Shown one piece after another: positions 25,324-33,774 of a DNA stretch of 64,000 nucleotides. Within the stretch, counting starts at the first letter, position 1, and the number at the start of each line of letters is the position of its first letter. The DNA lies in assembly GCF_001570485.1 (NCBI RefSeq), contig NZ_BCTA01000028.1:310001-374000 (forward strand). Direction: 5' to 3'. The DNA comes from Mycolicibacterium novocastrense (GTDB lineage Bacteria; Actinomycetota; Actinomycetes; Mycobacteriales; Mycobacteriaceae). The position numbers were made by a program, and so were the translations under genes. The notes beneath the pieces were generated by a model that had not been told where the DNA came from, made no database searches, and saw only the letters and a list, made by a program, of their open reading frames with translations.

Positions 25324-27282
25324 ATGGTGCCCACCATCAACGTCGTCGAAAGCCCCGCAGATCTGACCGCCGAGTGGTTGACGTCCGCGATCGGCTCAGC
25401 GGTCGCGGACTTCTCCTACGAGCGCATCGGGACGGGCCAGATGAGCGAGTGCTACCGCGTCACGCTGACGTATGCGGACCAGCACGCCGGCCCCGCGACC
25501 GTGGTGCTCAAGGTGGCCGCCACCGACGCGGTCAGCAGGCAGACCGGTTTGGCGCTGGGCCTTTACGAACGCGAGGTGCGGTTCTACACCGACATCGCGC
25601 CGCGGATCGGGGGACCGGTGGCGCCCTGCTTTTCGTCGGCATTCAACCCGGAAACGGGCGCCTTCCATCTGCTCCTCGGTGACGCCGGCCCGGCGACCGT
25701 CGGCGACGAGATCCGCGGCGCCTCAGTCGAACAGGCCATGCTGGCGCTGTCCGAGCTCGGCAGACTGCACGGCCCGCTGCTCGGGGATCCCGCTGCCGCG
25801 AGCGCCGAATGGCTCAACCGGGAGGCACCGGTCAACCAGGCGCTGATCGCCAACCTGTACGCGGGCTTCGCCGAGCGCTATGCCGACAAGATCGCGCCCG
25901 AGCATCGTGAGGTGTGCGAGCGACTGCTCGCGAGCTTCGACGGGTATCTCGCCGCGGAGTCGGCGGACGACCGGGTCAAGGGGCTCGTGCACGGGGACTA
26001 CCGGCTCGACAACATGCTGTTCGGGCAGGCCGGGGCCGACCGGCCGCTGACAGTCGTCGACTGGCAGACGGTCACCTGGGGTCCGGCGATGACCGACGTG
26101 GCGTACTTCATGGGCTGTGCGCTCCCTGTCGAGTTGCGCCGCGAGCACTACGATGCGCTGTTGGACGCTTACCACCAGGCGTTGGGTCCCGACGCAACGA
26201 TCAGCTTCGAGGACGTCCGCGACGGCGTGCGCAGGCAGACCTTCTTCGGGGTGATGATGGCGATCATCTCCTCGATGCTGGTCGAGCAGACCGAGCGCGG
26301 CGACGAGATGTTCATGACGATGCTACAGCGCCACTGCGAGCACGTAATCGACGTCAACGCGCTGAGCATACTCCCGGAACCGGTTGCGCCCGAACCTCTT
26401 ACACCCACGGCCGAGGACGAGGGTGAACATCCGCCCAGCGACGAGCCGCTGTGGAACGAGAGCTGGTACTACGACTTCGTCGACCCGCAGCAGGAGATCG
26501 GCGGTTGGGTGCGTCTGGGGCTGTACCCCAACCTCAAGACGTCCTGGGTCAACGGCCTGGTGTGTGGTCCGAACATCCCGACCTACGCGTTGCTCGACTT
26601 CGAGGGCACCGATGCGATCGAACTGACGCTGACCCCCACCGAACCGCTCAAGACCGTCCGCGTCACCATGCGCGGCCGCGGCCAGGCGTACGACGATCCG
26701 GCTGGGCTGCTCCGCAACGAATCCGGCCGTCCTGTCGACGTGTCGATGGAACTCGAGTGGACCACCACCGGCACGCCGTATCTGTACCGGGTGACCCCGC
26801 GCTACGAGATACCGTGCTCCGTGTCGGGCACAGTGTCGGTCGACGGTCACGAGTTCACGTTCACCGATGTGCCGGGCCAGCGCGACCACTCCTGGGGTGT
26901 GCGCGACTGGTGGTCGATGGACTGGGTGTGGAGCGCGCTGCACCTCGACGACGGCACCCATCTGCACGGTGTCGACATCCGCATCCCCGGCGCTCCGCCG
27001 CTCGGTATCGGCTATGTGCAACCGCCCGGCGAGCCGCTGATCGAACTGCAGACCGTCACCGCACGGGAGACGTTCGCCGACAACGCGTTACCGGTGGCGA
27101 CGACGCTGACGCTGGCACCCGGCGACGTGACCGTCACGGCCGAGGTGCGCGCCCACGCTCCGGTGCTGCTGACCTCGCCCGACGGCCGGATCAGCCACTT
27201 CCCCCGCGCGTGGGCGACGGTCACGACGGCCGACGGCCGCAAGGGCGTGGGCTGGCTGGAGTGGAACCGCAACCAGCCCTAG
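25324..27282 (+). CDS. Fusion of a phosphotransferase (APH/choline-kinase-like) domain with a C-terminal beta-rich domain
   Basis: A 652-residue two-part protein. Residues 1 to about 350 form an aminoglycoside-phosphotransferase-like kinase fold with LVHGDYRLDNMLF (catalytic loop, 223-230) and VVDWQTV (metal-binding Asp, 246). From about residue 370 there is a separate beta-rich domain containing WYYDFVDPQQEIGGWVRLGL, GQRDHSWGVRDWWSMDWVW and GVGWLEWNR, typical of actinobacterial uncharacterised DUFs resembling AttH-type carotenoid/lipid enzymes. ATG at 25324 follows CGGAGGA; an in-frame start at 25255 would overlap lipT. Small-molecule phosphorylation followed by, or coupled to, a lipid-type reaction is only a guess. 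Confidence 0.75.
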   Translation: MVPTINVVESPADLTAEWLTSAIGSAVADFSYERIGTGQMSECYRVTLTYADQHAGPATVVLKVAATDAVSRQTGLALGLYEREVRFYTDIAPRIGGPVAPCFSSAFNPETGAFHLLLGDAGPATVGDEIRGASVEQAMLALSELGRLHGPLLGDPAAASAEWLNREAPVNQALIANLYAGFAERYADKIAPEHREVCERLLASFDGYLAAESADDRVKGLVHGDYRLDNMLFGQAGADRPLTVVDWQTVTWGPAMTDVAYFMGCALPVELRREHYDALLDAYHQALGPDATISFEDVRDGVRRQTFFGVMMAIISSMLVEQTERGDEMFMTMLQRHCEHVIDVNALSILPEPVAPEPLTPTAEDEGEHPPSDEPLWNESWYYDFVDPQQEIGGWVRLGLYPNLKTSWVNGLVCGPNIPTYALLDFEGTDAIELTLTPTEPLKTVRVTMRGRGQAYDDPAGLLRNESGRPVDVSMELEWTTTGTPYLYRVTPRYEIPCSVSGTVSVDGHEFTFTDVPGQRDHSWGVRDWWSMDWVWSALHLDDGTHLHGVDIRIPGAPPLGIGYVQPPGEPLIELQTVTARETFADNALPVATTLTLAPGDVTVTAEVRAHAPVLLTSPDGRISHFPRAWATVTTADGRKGVGWLEWNRNQP

Positions 27283-27300
27283 CCGCGCCTTCGTTGTGGC

Positions 27301-27360
27301 GCGAGCGTGCGAGTTTGCACACGACACACCGCGAAAATTCGGCGCTTCGCGCACCCTCGC
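27301..27360. repeat. Dispersed ~60-bp palindromic element, copy left of ynfA
   Basis: Arms GCGAGCGTGCG and CGCACCCTCGC pair with one mismatch; the core contains TTTGCACACGACACACCGCG. Its first 33 bases are the reverse complement of 27750-27782 at 29 of 33 positions, so the element flanks ynfA as an inverted pair. Confidence 0.7.
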
Positions 27361-27377
27361 GCCGCAGCGGGCGTGCG

Positions 27378-27707
27378 CTAGCGCGGGGCGTACATGATCA
27401 GACCGACGCCGGCCAGACAGATCAGCGCCCCGGTGACGTCCCACCGATCGGGCCGAAAGCCGTCGGCGATCATTCCCCACGCGAGTGAGCCGGCGATGAA
27501 GACCCCGCCATACGCCGCCAGCACCCGGCCGAAATGGGCGTCGGGCTGAAACGCGGCGACGAAACCGTAAGCGCCCAGGGCCATCACACCGGCACCGATC
27601 CACCACCAACCGCGGTGCTCACGCACGCCCTGCCACACCAGCCACGCGCCGCCGATCTCGAGCAGCGCGGCGAGGACGAACAGCATCACCGATTTGAGCA
27701 CCATCAC
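27378..27707 (-). CDS. YnfA family small membrane protein (UPF0060)
   Basis: A 109-residue protein with four hydrophobic helices, related to small multidrug resistance transporters. Typical segments are [48 protein letters not shown] and the terminal [15 protein letters not shown]. The conserved glutamate in the first helix (LLEIGG) is present. Both sides are bounded by inverted copies of a 60-bp palindrome. Start is an ATG (MMVLK) with a GTG just before it. Efflux activity is reported for some relatives but is unproven here. Confidence 0.88.
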   Translation of the reverse strand: MMVLKSVMLFVLAALLEIGGAWLVWQGVREHRGWWWIGAGVMALGAYGFVAAFQPDAHFGRVLAAYGGVFIAGSLAWGMIADGFRPDRWDVTGALICLAGVGLIMYAPR

Positions 27708-27722
27708 GTCACTCAGCGTGCC

Positions 27723-27782
27723 GTGAGCGTGCGCAAATTGCTGTCACGGCGCGGCGTGTCGTGTGCAAACACGCACCGTCGC
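27723..27782. repeat. Dispersed ~60-bp palindromic element, copy right of ynfA
   Basis: Arms GTGAGCGTGCG and CGCACCGTCGC with core CGTGTCGTGTGCAAAC. It is the inverted partner of 27301-27360 and shares 28 of 33 bases with 7846-7878. It lies between ynfA (upstream side) and the end of the next minus-strand gene. Confidence 0.7.
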
Positions 27783-27793
27783 GGCACGAATTG

Positions 27794-28678
27794 TCAGGCC
27801 AGGTGGGCGCTGTCGTCGTCGAGGTCGTCGCGGTTCAGGCCCATGGGCGTCGCGGCGGGCAGGTCGCCGCCGGCGACGACTTTGCGGGTGATCGGTGTCA
27901 GGGTGCGGAACAGCGTCTCGATCTCGTCATCGTTCAACACGTCGAGCGCCGGCAGCGCCAGCCGGTCGGTGTCGTCCTCGATCCGCTGTTTGAGGTCACG
28001 GCCGGCGTCAGTGAGCTCATCACCGTCGAGCAGGCCGCGCGCGGCTAGCCGGTCGCGGTACAGCGCCCACTGTTCGTCGTCGTAGTCGCGGCTGCGCATG
28101 ATCATCTCCTTGGGCACACGGCCCGCAGCGGCGTGCAGGATGTTGCTCTCGCGACCGGAAATCCCGTGAGTGATGAGCAACGCGATGTGACCGTCACCGC
28201 GCTGTTCCCGCAGCAGCGTGGTGGCGTGCCAGAGCTTGGCCAGAGGTTCGTCCGGCCACGGCAGCGCCGCGTTCGCGGCGAACAGGCATCGACCGTCGAG
28301 CGCGGCGTTGCGGGCGACCTTCGCCAACAAGTCAGCCGCGGTGGCCACGTCGTCGCCGTGTCCGACGCCGTAACGTTCGAGCGCCGCCACCGCGGACTCC
28401 AGTCGGACCCGCAGCGCGTCGGCCGGGGGAGCCACCTCCCACGCCGCCGGAAGAGCCTTGGCGACCCGGTGCGGCGCGAAGTTGTAGAACGCCGCCGTCA
28501 CCACCTCGGGTGCCACCTCCCCCAGCGGTGCCGACCTGGCCGCGAAATAGCCCATCCAGAATCCCTTGTAGCCAAGGCCGTCGAGGGCCGCGCGAGCTTC
28601 GGGGGCGAAGTAGGTGACGGCGTGCACGGGTTCGAGTCGATCGAAGAATCGGCGCGCCAACGACGGTTGCCTGTCCAC
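27794..28678 (-). CDS. SalK/SCO6745-family protein
   Basis: A 294-residue helical protein beginning RRFFDRLEPVHAVTYFAPEARAA, the mark of a widespread actinobacterial family (SCO6745-like, related to SalK). The N-terminal part contains GYKGFWMGYFAARSAPLG, and the C-terminal half looks like a winged-helix module (ALLITHGISGRESNILHAA, then RDRLAARGLLDGDELTDAGRDL). The latter resembles MarR-type helix-turn-helix and wing order, though no regulator role is established. GTG start at 28678. Monocistronic by spacing. Function unknown. Confidence 0.7.
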   Translation of the reverse strand: MDRQPSLARRFFDRLEPVHAVTYFAPEARAALDGLGYKGFWMGYFAARSAPLGEVAPEVVTAAFYNFAPHRVAKALPAAWEVAPPADALRVRLESAVAALERYGVGHGDDVATAADLLAKVARNAALDGRCLFAANAALPWPDEPLAKLWHATTLLREQRGDGHIALLITHGISGRESNILHAAAGRVPKEMIMRSRDYDDEQWALYRDRLAARGLLDGDELTDAGRDLKQRIEDDTDRLALPALDVLNDDEIETLFRTLTPITRKVVAGGDLPAATPMGLNRDDLDDDSAHLA

Positions 28679-28734
28679 GTCGGCAGTTAACCACTGACGT
28701 CGATCCGCGTCCGCCGCGGCCCGATCAAGAGGTG

Positions 28735-29448
28735 TCAGTGACCCGACGAATCCTCGGACACCGCCGAACTGGCCTCGTCGATTATCGCGCGCATGGCCTG
28801 TTCGGCCGCCGCCTCGTCACGCAGCCGGATGGCGCGCGCAACCTCGTCGTGCAGGTTGATCGCGGCGGGGTTGGGCGTCGAGGGCATCATCCCGTGGTGG
28901 GTTCGCCCGGCGAGCACTTCGGCCACAACACCGTCCAGCGCACGGAACATCTCGTTGCCGCTGGCCTCCAACATGGTCCGGTGAAACAGCTTGTCGGCCT
29001 CCAGGTATGCCTCGAGGTCGCCTGCGCGGCCGTGGACGACCATGTCCGAAACGGCGGCCGCCATGATGCGGCATTGATCCGGACCGGCCCGCCGCGCGGC
29101 CAGAGCGGCCGCCGCGGGCTCGAATCCGCGGCGTAGCTCGGAAAGCGAGAGGAGTTGGGCGGCCCGGTCGCCGGCTTCCAAGCGCCAGCGAATCAGCCTG
29201 GGGTCGAAGACATTCCACTTCTGCGACGGTTGGACCGTGATGCCCACCCGCCGACGCGATTCGACCATGCCCATCGATTCGAGCACCCGGATCGCCTCAC
29301 GAGCGACGCTGCGCGACACCCCGTGACGCGCGCTGACCCCGTCGAGGGTCAACACCTGCCCGGCGGGATACTCACCGGAGACGATCGCGGTGCCGAGCGC
29401 CTTGAGAAGATTGCCGTGCAGCGCGCCGACGATTGGTTGAGACGCCAC
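28735..29448 (-). CDS. GntR-family (FadR subfamily) regulator, probable gluconate repressor
   Basis: A 237-residue regulator. The N-terminal winged helix includes GQVLTLDGVSARHGVSRSV and REAIRVLESMGMVESRR. The C-terminal all-helical effector domain carries LVHGRAGDLEAYLEADKLFH and IRLRDEAAAEQAMRAIIDEA, with histidines likely to bind metal and a carboxylate ligand, as in FadR/FCD members. It is transcribed divergently from gluconokinase, so control of the gluconate genes with gluconate or a phosphorylated form as effector is the simple reading. GTG start at 29448. Confidence 0.88.
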   Translation of the reverse strand: MASQPIVGALHGNLLKALGTAIVSGEYPAGQVLTLDGVSARHGVSRSVAREAIRVLESMGMVESRRRVGITVQPSQKWNVFDPRLIRWRLEAGDRAAQLLSLSELRRGFEPAAAALAARRAGPDQCRIMAAAVSDMVVHGRAGDLEAYLEADKLFHRTMLEASGNEMFRALDGVVAEVLAGRTHHGMMPSTPNPAAINLHDEVARAIRLRDEAAAEQAMRAIIDEASSAVSEDSSGH

Positions 29449-29572
29449 GCATACATCGTTTCATAGGTTCGTCAGCCGGACTTAAAGACGAATTAATACG
29501 TGACCCTATTGCAATCGTATGCCTATTACGGAATGCTGTGTGATGCCAAACACAACTGGGTAGGTGGAGGAA
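29449..29572. promoter_or_regulatory. Divergent gntR-gntK control region with inverted repeat
   Basis: This 124-bp AT-richer stretch separates the regulator from gluconokinase. It holds TGTGT-GATGCCAA-ACACA (29537-29554), a 5-bp inverted repeat 19 bp before the gntK start, and CGTA-TGCCTAT-TACG nearby. Either could be the regulator site. GGAGG at 29566-29570 is the gntK ribosome site. Confidence 0.45.
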
Positions 29573-30076
29573 ATGGCGTCTCCGATCGTGGTCATGGGCG
29601 TCTCGGGTTCGGGCAAGTCGACCGTGGGTGCTGCGCTCGCGCAGCGATTGCGCGTACCGTTCGCCGATGCGGACGACTTCCATCCGCCGGCCAACATCGC
29701 GAAGATGACGGCCGGTGAGGCGCTCGACGACGACGACCGCTACCCGTGGCTGGAAGCGATCGGTGAGTGGTTGGCCGAGCGCTGCGCAACCGGTGGGGTG
29801 ATGAGTTGCTCGGCGCTCAAGCGCAAGTACCGGGATCAGTTGCGGCGTCACTGCCCTGAGGTGGAACTCCTGCATCTGGTCGGCACCCCAGAGGTCATCG
29901 GCAGGCGGCAGGCCAGCCGTCCCGGTCACTTCATGCCGGCATCACTGCTGGCTTCTCAATTCGCGACACTCGAACCGCTGGGATCCGACGAGCGCGGCGT
30001 CGACATCGACGTCGACCAGAGCATCGATGCCATCGTCGAGAGCTATGTAGCGGCAACGGGTTCGACCGACCGGTAA
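29573..30076 (+). CDS. gntK: Gluconokinase
   Basis: A 167-residue P-loop kinase that phosphorylates gluconate to 6-phosphogluconate for the pentose phosphate pathway. Walker A is MGVSGSGKST near residue 10, followed by FADADDFHPPANIAKM, the substrate-binding segment typical of gluconokinases, then SCSALKRKYRDQLR and GHFMPASLLASQFATLEPL. ATG at 29573 is preferred over a GTG at 29564 because GGAGG (29566-29570) sits between them. The permease follows 106 bp downstream. Confidence 0.95.
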   Translation: MASPIVVMGVSGSGKSTVGAALAQRLRVPFADADDFHPPANIAKMTAGEALDDDDRYPWLEAIGEWLAERCATGGVMSCSALKRKYRDQLRRHCPEVELLHLVGTPEVIGRRQASRPGHFMPASLLASQFATLEPLGSDERGVDIDVDQSIDAIVESYVAATGSTDR

Positions 30077-30182
30077 GACCCGTGGCCGACACACCCGATG
30101 AACCAAAACACGATGCCGCTAAAGCACTTTGACCACCCGCCAGTGGGCGTGATACGTCCGGCACTGACAGTTCGGAGGCCTG

Positions 30183-31631
30183 ATGGAAGCAATCGATCCC
30201 GCCTACGGAGCCACGACGCTCCTGTTGATCGCTGCGGGGGCGGTGGCGGCCCTGCTGTTCTTGATCATCAAGGTCAAACTGCACGCCTTCGTGGCGTTGG
30301 TGCTCGTCAGCGTGCTCACGGCACTTGCCGCGGGCATCCCGGTGGGCGATGTTCCCGACGCCATCAGCTACGGCTTTTCGAACACCCTCGGCTCGGTGGC
30401 GTTGCTCGTCGGCTTCGGCGTCATGCTCGGTCGGCTGCTCGAAGTCACCGGCGGCGCGCAGGTTCTCGCCGACACCCTGATCGCCCGATTCGGTGAGAAG
30501 CGGGCGCCGTTTGCGCTCGGCGTCGCCGCGCTGCTGTTCGGCTTCCCGATCTTCTTCGACGCCGGTCTGGTCGTATTCCTGCCCATCATCATGACCGTCG
30601 CCCGACGGTTCGGAGGATCGCTGCTGCTCTACGGTCTGCCCGCGGCGGGCGCATTCGCCGCCATGCACGCCCTGGTGCCACCCCATCCGGGGCCGGTGGC
30701 CGCGGCCGAGGCACTCGGCGCGAGCATCGGCGTGACGCTCCTGGTCGGCGCTCCGGTCGCCGTATTGTCTTGGTACATCGGCGTACTGCTGGTTTCCCGG
30801 GTGATCGGGCGCCGCGTACACGTCGACGTTCCGACGGCGTTGTTCGGCGAAATGAACGGCGGAACAACGAACTCCGAACCCGACGGTGCCGGCGACACCC
30901 CCGGCGGAACCGGCGCTAAAGGAGTGGCCACCGCGGCCCGAACCGTTCCGTCCTTCGCCTCCGTGCTCGGCGTGCTGCTTCTTCCGTTCGTGTTGATCTC
31001 GTTCAACACCGTTCTCGACACCCTTGTGACCGCGGGGATTTTGGAAGAGGACGCCACGTGGGTGCGCTACCTGATGTTGCTCGGCAACACGAGTGTTGCG
31101 CTGCTGATCACCGTGATCGTGGCGGCCGTGGTGTTGGGTCTGCGGCGGGGTCGGTCGATGGACGAAGTCAGCGCCCTCTACGACAACGCGCTCGGGCCCA
31201 TCTGCTCGGTCATCTTGATCACCGGGGCCGGCGGCATGTTCGGCGGAGTGCTGCGGTTGAGCGGCATCGGCAGCGCCCTGAGCGATTCCCTGTCGGGTCT
31301 GGGGATGTCGCTGATCGTCCAGGCCTTCATCATCGCGACGCTGCTGCGCGTGGCCCAGGGATCGGCCACGGTCGCGATCACGACGACGGCCGGGCTGATC
31401 AGTGCCGCAGCCGCCGAGGCGAGCTTGGGCAGTCTTCACCTCACCCTGCTGGTCATCGCCATCGCCGCCGGATCGACCGTGCTCTCACACGTCAACGACT
31501 CGGGCTTCTGGCTGGTGAGCCGCTTCTTCGGGATGGACGTCAAGACCACGCTGAAGACGTGGACGGTCATGGAGACCACGCTTGGCCTCACCGCATTCGC
31601 GTTCAGCCTTGTTGTGTGGCTGGTGATCTGA
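30183..31631 (+). CDS. gntP: Gluconate:H+ symporter, GntP family
   Basis: A 482-residue permease with about 12 to 14 hydrophobic helices and GntP motifs such as GFGVMLGRLLEVTGGAQVLA, FGFPIFFDAGLVVFLPI and HALVPPHPGPVAAAEALG. A hydrophilic loop near residues 225-250 (NGGTTNSEPDGAGDTPGGTG) splits the two halves. C-terminal SHVNDSGFWLVSRFFGMD is also conserved. GGAGG lies 9 bp before the ATG. TTGACC (30129-30134) and GATACG (30151-30156), 16 bp apart, may be its own promoter. With gntK and the regulator it makes a compact gluconate uptake locus. Confidence 0.94.
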   Translation: MEAIDPAYGATTLLLIAAGAVAALLFLIIKVKLHAFVALVLVSVLTALAAGIPVGDVPDAISYGFSNTLGSVALLVGFGVMLGRLLEVTGGAQVLADTLIARFGEKRAPFALGVAALLFGFPIFFDAGLVVFLPIIMTVARRFGGSLLLYGLPAAGAFAAMHALVPPHPGPVAAAEALGASIGVTLLVGAPVAVLSWYIGVLLVSRVIGRRVHVDVPTALFGEMNGGTTNSEPDGAGDTPGGTGAKGVATAARTVPSFASVLGVLLLPFVLISFNTVLDTLVTAGILEEDATWVRYLMLLGNTSVALLITVIVAAVVLGLRRGRSMDEVSALYDNALGPICSVILITGAGGMFGGVLRLSGIGSALSDSLSGLGMSLIVQAFIIATLLRVAQGSATVAITTTAGLISAAAAEASLGSLHLTLLVIAIAAGSTVLSHVNDSGFWLVSRFFGMDVKTTLKTWTVMETTLGLTAFAFSLVVWLVI

Positions 31632-31673
31632 CCCCGACATGTTGCGGGTCAACCGTGTCGACCGCTGTGACGG

Positions 31674-32156
31674 TCAGCCTTTGACGACTTGCGTGCCGCC
31701 CGCGAGTTCATCGTGCTTGCCCTGCTTGGTCGGGCTGCCGCTGATGGTGACGGCGATGACGATGATCGCGATGACGCCGAGCAATCCGCCGACGAACGGG
31801 ATGATCGGAAGCAGCGTCCACGAGTTGCGAATGGCCGCCTGCGCGGCGGTCGGCTTGGCGGCCCCGCCGGGACCGCGAACGGTCAGGCCGAGGATCTTCT
31901 TCCCCGGTGTCGAGCCCGTACCGGCCTCGAACGCGAGGAAGTAGACGAACATCAAGCCGCCGGTGAAGAAGCCGGTGACCATGATGTTGGAGGCGGTATC
32001 GGTGAGGAAGGCCAACAGCCAGCTCACGATTCCGACGAGGATGCCGTCGATGATCCGGGCGAGCCAACGCAGGAGCAGGCCGCCCGGCTGACCGCCGCCC
32101 GCCGGATAGCCGCCGCCGTACTGATCCGGCTGGGGTCCGAGATTTCCGCTAGTCAT
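31674..32156 (-). CDS. RDD-family membrane protein
   Basis: A 160-residue protein with a Gly/Pro-rich N-terminal tail and a RDD domain: LLLRWLARIIDGILVGIVSW has the Arg and Asp that name the family, and TGSTPGKKILGLTVRG is the usual following block. Three hydrophobic helices. ATG at 32156 is chosen over a TTG three codons upstream. The function of RDD proteins is mostly unknown; some have been linked to ion transport. It converges with gntP. Confidence 0.85.
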   Translation of the reverse strand: MTSGNLGPQPDQYGGGYPAGGGQPGGLLLRWLARIIDGILVGIVSWLLAFLTDTASNIMVTGFFTGGLMFVYFLAFEAGTGSTPGKKILGLTVRGPGGAAKPTAAQAAIRNSWTLLPIIPFVGGLLGVIAIIVIAVTISGSPTKQGKHDELAGGTQVVKG

Positions 32157-32217
32157 CCGAGTCAATGTACCGGCGTCCCCAGCGGATCAGGGGCGCTTTC
32201 GTTCGCTTGGTGGACAG

Positions 32218-33159
32218 TCAGCGAAGCTTGCGCTGCTGGCGCTTGGCCTGCTTGCGGGCCTGCTTGCGTGTCGTCTCGGCCTGTTTGCGTGCCGTGTCGG
32301 CCTGCTTGCGTGCGGTCTCGGCCAGCTCCGCCGCGCGCCCCCGCGCCGTCTCCGCCAGTTCGGGCGCGCGGTCGCGGGCGACGTCGGCCCACTCCGAGCC
32401 CCGCTCCCGCGCGACATCGGCGAGCACCGACCCGCGTTTGCGCGCCACCTCAGCGAGCTCGGGTCCGCGCTCGCGGGCAACCTCGGCCAGTTCGGCGCTG
32501 CGTTTGCGCGCCCGCTCGGCGAGTTCGGGTCCGCGCTCGCGGGCGACCTCGGCCAGTTCGGCGCCACGTTCGCGGGCGACGTGGGCGAACTCGCGGCCGC
32601 GTTCGGCGCCGACCTGCAGACCGTGACCGACCTTGTCGGCCAACGCGCTGTCGGTCAGAGCGCCACCGGCCGCCGCCCCGACGGGCAGCGCCGTGGTGAC
32701 CGCTTCGGACACCTTGTGTGCCGCGCGTCGGCCGCGCCAGCCGATCGAGGGTTTGCCCTCAGTGTCGACCGCGGCGATGATCAGCCCACCGATCAGGCTC
32801 ACGTCGGTGATGAACGCACGCCGTTCTTCGGCTTTGCGCTGGGGGTCTGTCTCACTCCAGAACGTATGTCCGCCAAGGCTGCCCGGCACCACGCTGAGTG
32901 CGAGCGCGGCGGAGGCGAGTCGGGGGAGTTTGCCGGTGGCCAGCAGCAGGCCACCGCCGATCTGGACGGCGGCCGTGGCACGGGCGACGGTCTCGGCGTT
33001 GGTCGGAACGTTGGTGCCGACCGGGTCCGGCAGTTTGCTCAAACCCTCGAGTGTCGGGCGTGCGGCGTCGGCCGCGGGTTTCGGGCTGCGTAGGGCCTCG
33101 ACGCCTCTGGCGATGAAGGCTGCTGACAGCATCGGGCGCGCGATACGTCGAATCAACAT
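32218..33159 (-). CDS. DoxX-family membrane protein with nine 11-residue repeats
   Basis: A 313-residue protein. Residues 1 to about 165 form a DoxX-like four-helix membrane domain (MLIRRIARPMLSAAFIARG, GGGLLLATGKLPRLASAALA). The C-terminal third is made of nine consecutive 11-residue repeats, ELAEVARERGP in typical form, ending in a very basic tail (RKQARKQAKRQQRKLR). The repeats are strongly charged and would make a long amphipathic helix lying on a membrane or forming a coiled coil. ATG at 33159 is preferred to an upstream start at 33192 because MLIRRIARPM is the usual DoxX N-terminus. Confidence 0.8.
   Translation of the reverse strand: MLIRRIARPMLSAAFIARGVEALRSPKPAADAARPTLEGLSKLPDPVGTNVPTNAETVARATAAVQIGGGLLLATGKLPRLASAALALSVVPGSLGGHTFWSETDPQRKAEERRAFITDVSLIGGLIIAAVDTEGKPSIGWRGRRAAHKVSEAVTTALPVGAAAGGALTDSALADKVGHGLQVGAERGREFAHVARERGAELAEVARERGPELAERARKRSAELAEVARERGPELAEVARKRGSVLADVARERGSEWADVARDRAPELAETARGRAAELAETARKQADTARKQAETTRKQARKQAKRQQRKLR
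32296..32592 (-). repeat. Nine tandem 33-bp coding repeats in the DoxX-family gene
   Basis: Exactly nine contiguous 33-bp units encode 11-residue repeats beginning E-(L/F)-A-(E/H)-V-A-R-E-R-G and drifting to ELAETARKQAD at the 3' end. The 33-bp period keeps frame, so copy number could vary between strains without breaking the gene. Confidence 0.9.
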
Positions 33160-33198
33160 GGGCCAGGTGTTCCCAGGCGAACAGGGGCGCAAACGTCG

Positions 33199-33702
33199 TT
33201 ACGAGGCATTCGGGGGAGTGCGGTGTCGCAGAGGCACGAGATACCAGAACACGACGAGCGCGACCAGGACGCCGCCGCCGGCGATCCATGCCGCCACCCG
33301 GTCGGCGACGGCGTCGAAGATGATCGTCGCCACGCCGGCGAGCGCGACGCCGAGGAGCAGCGTGCCGGTGATGGCGAATGCATGCGCGGTCGAGACCAGG
33401 GTGTCCATGCGGTGTCTGCGGAACAACAACCGATGCATGCTGACCGGAGCGATGAGCAGGGTTGTCGCTCCGATCGAGCAGGCCACCGTCACGAGATAGA
33501 CGATCCGCATGAGCTCGTCCAGCTCGGAGAAGTTGTCGGTGAACGGCAAGATCAGCAGGAAGCCGGTGAGCAGCTGCACGCCCGTCTGAGCGACCCGTAA
33601 CTCCTGCAGCAGGCTCGACCAATTACGGTCCAACCGTTGGGCTTCCGTCTCATTGCGTCGGTAGCCCTCCGGCATGTCCGGATCCAGACGCTCGAGGTCC
33701 AC
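33199..33702 (-). CDS. Four-helix membrane protein, DUF6328-like
   Basis: A 167-residue protein with a charged N-terminus (NETEAQRLDRNWSSLLQELR) and four hydrophobic helices (TGVQLLTGFLLILPF, IVYLVTVACSIGATTLLIAP, AFAITGTLLLGVALAG, WIAGGGVLVALVVFWYLVPL). The segment SSLLQELRVAQTGVQLLTGF with a following FxDNFSEL is the usual signature of this actinobacterial family. It lies 39 bp before the DoxX gene on the same strand. Function unknown. Confidence 0.75.
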   Translation of the reverse strand: MDLERLDPDMPEGYRRNETEAQRLDRNWSSLLQELRVAQTGVQLLTGFLLILPFTDNFSELDELMRIVYLVTVACSIGATTLLIAPVSMHRLLFRRHRMDTLVSTAHAFAITGTLLLGVALAGVATIIFDAVADRVAAWIAGGGVLVALVVFWYLVPLRHRTPPNAS

Positions 33703-33774
33703 ACCTGATTCTGGCAGGCGGTGCCGCGGCCGGTGGACCGAAAGGCGGTATCCGCCCGCCCTGGGCCCCGGCGG

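Noticed and set aside
29931..31439. A 502-codon minus-strand frame over gntK-gntP
   Set aside because: Gln/Arg/His-rich shadow frame; the plus strand encodes clear gluconate kinase and permease.
32296..32592. Tandem 33-bp repeats as a possible CRISPR array
   Set aside because: Units are contiguous without spacers and keep the reading frame of a membrane protein.
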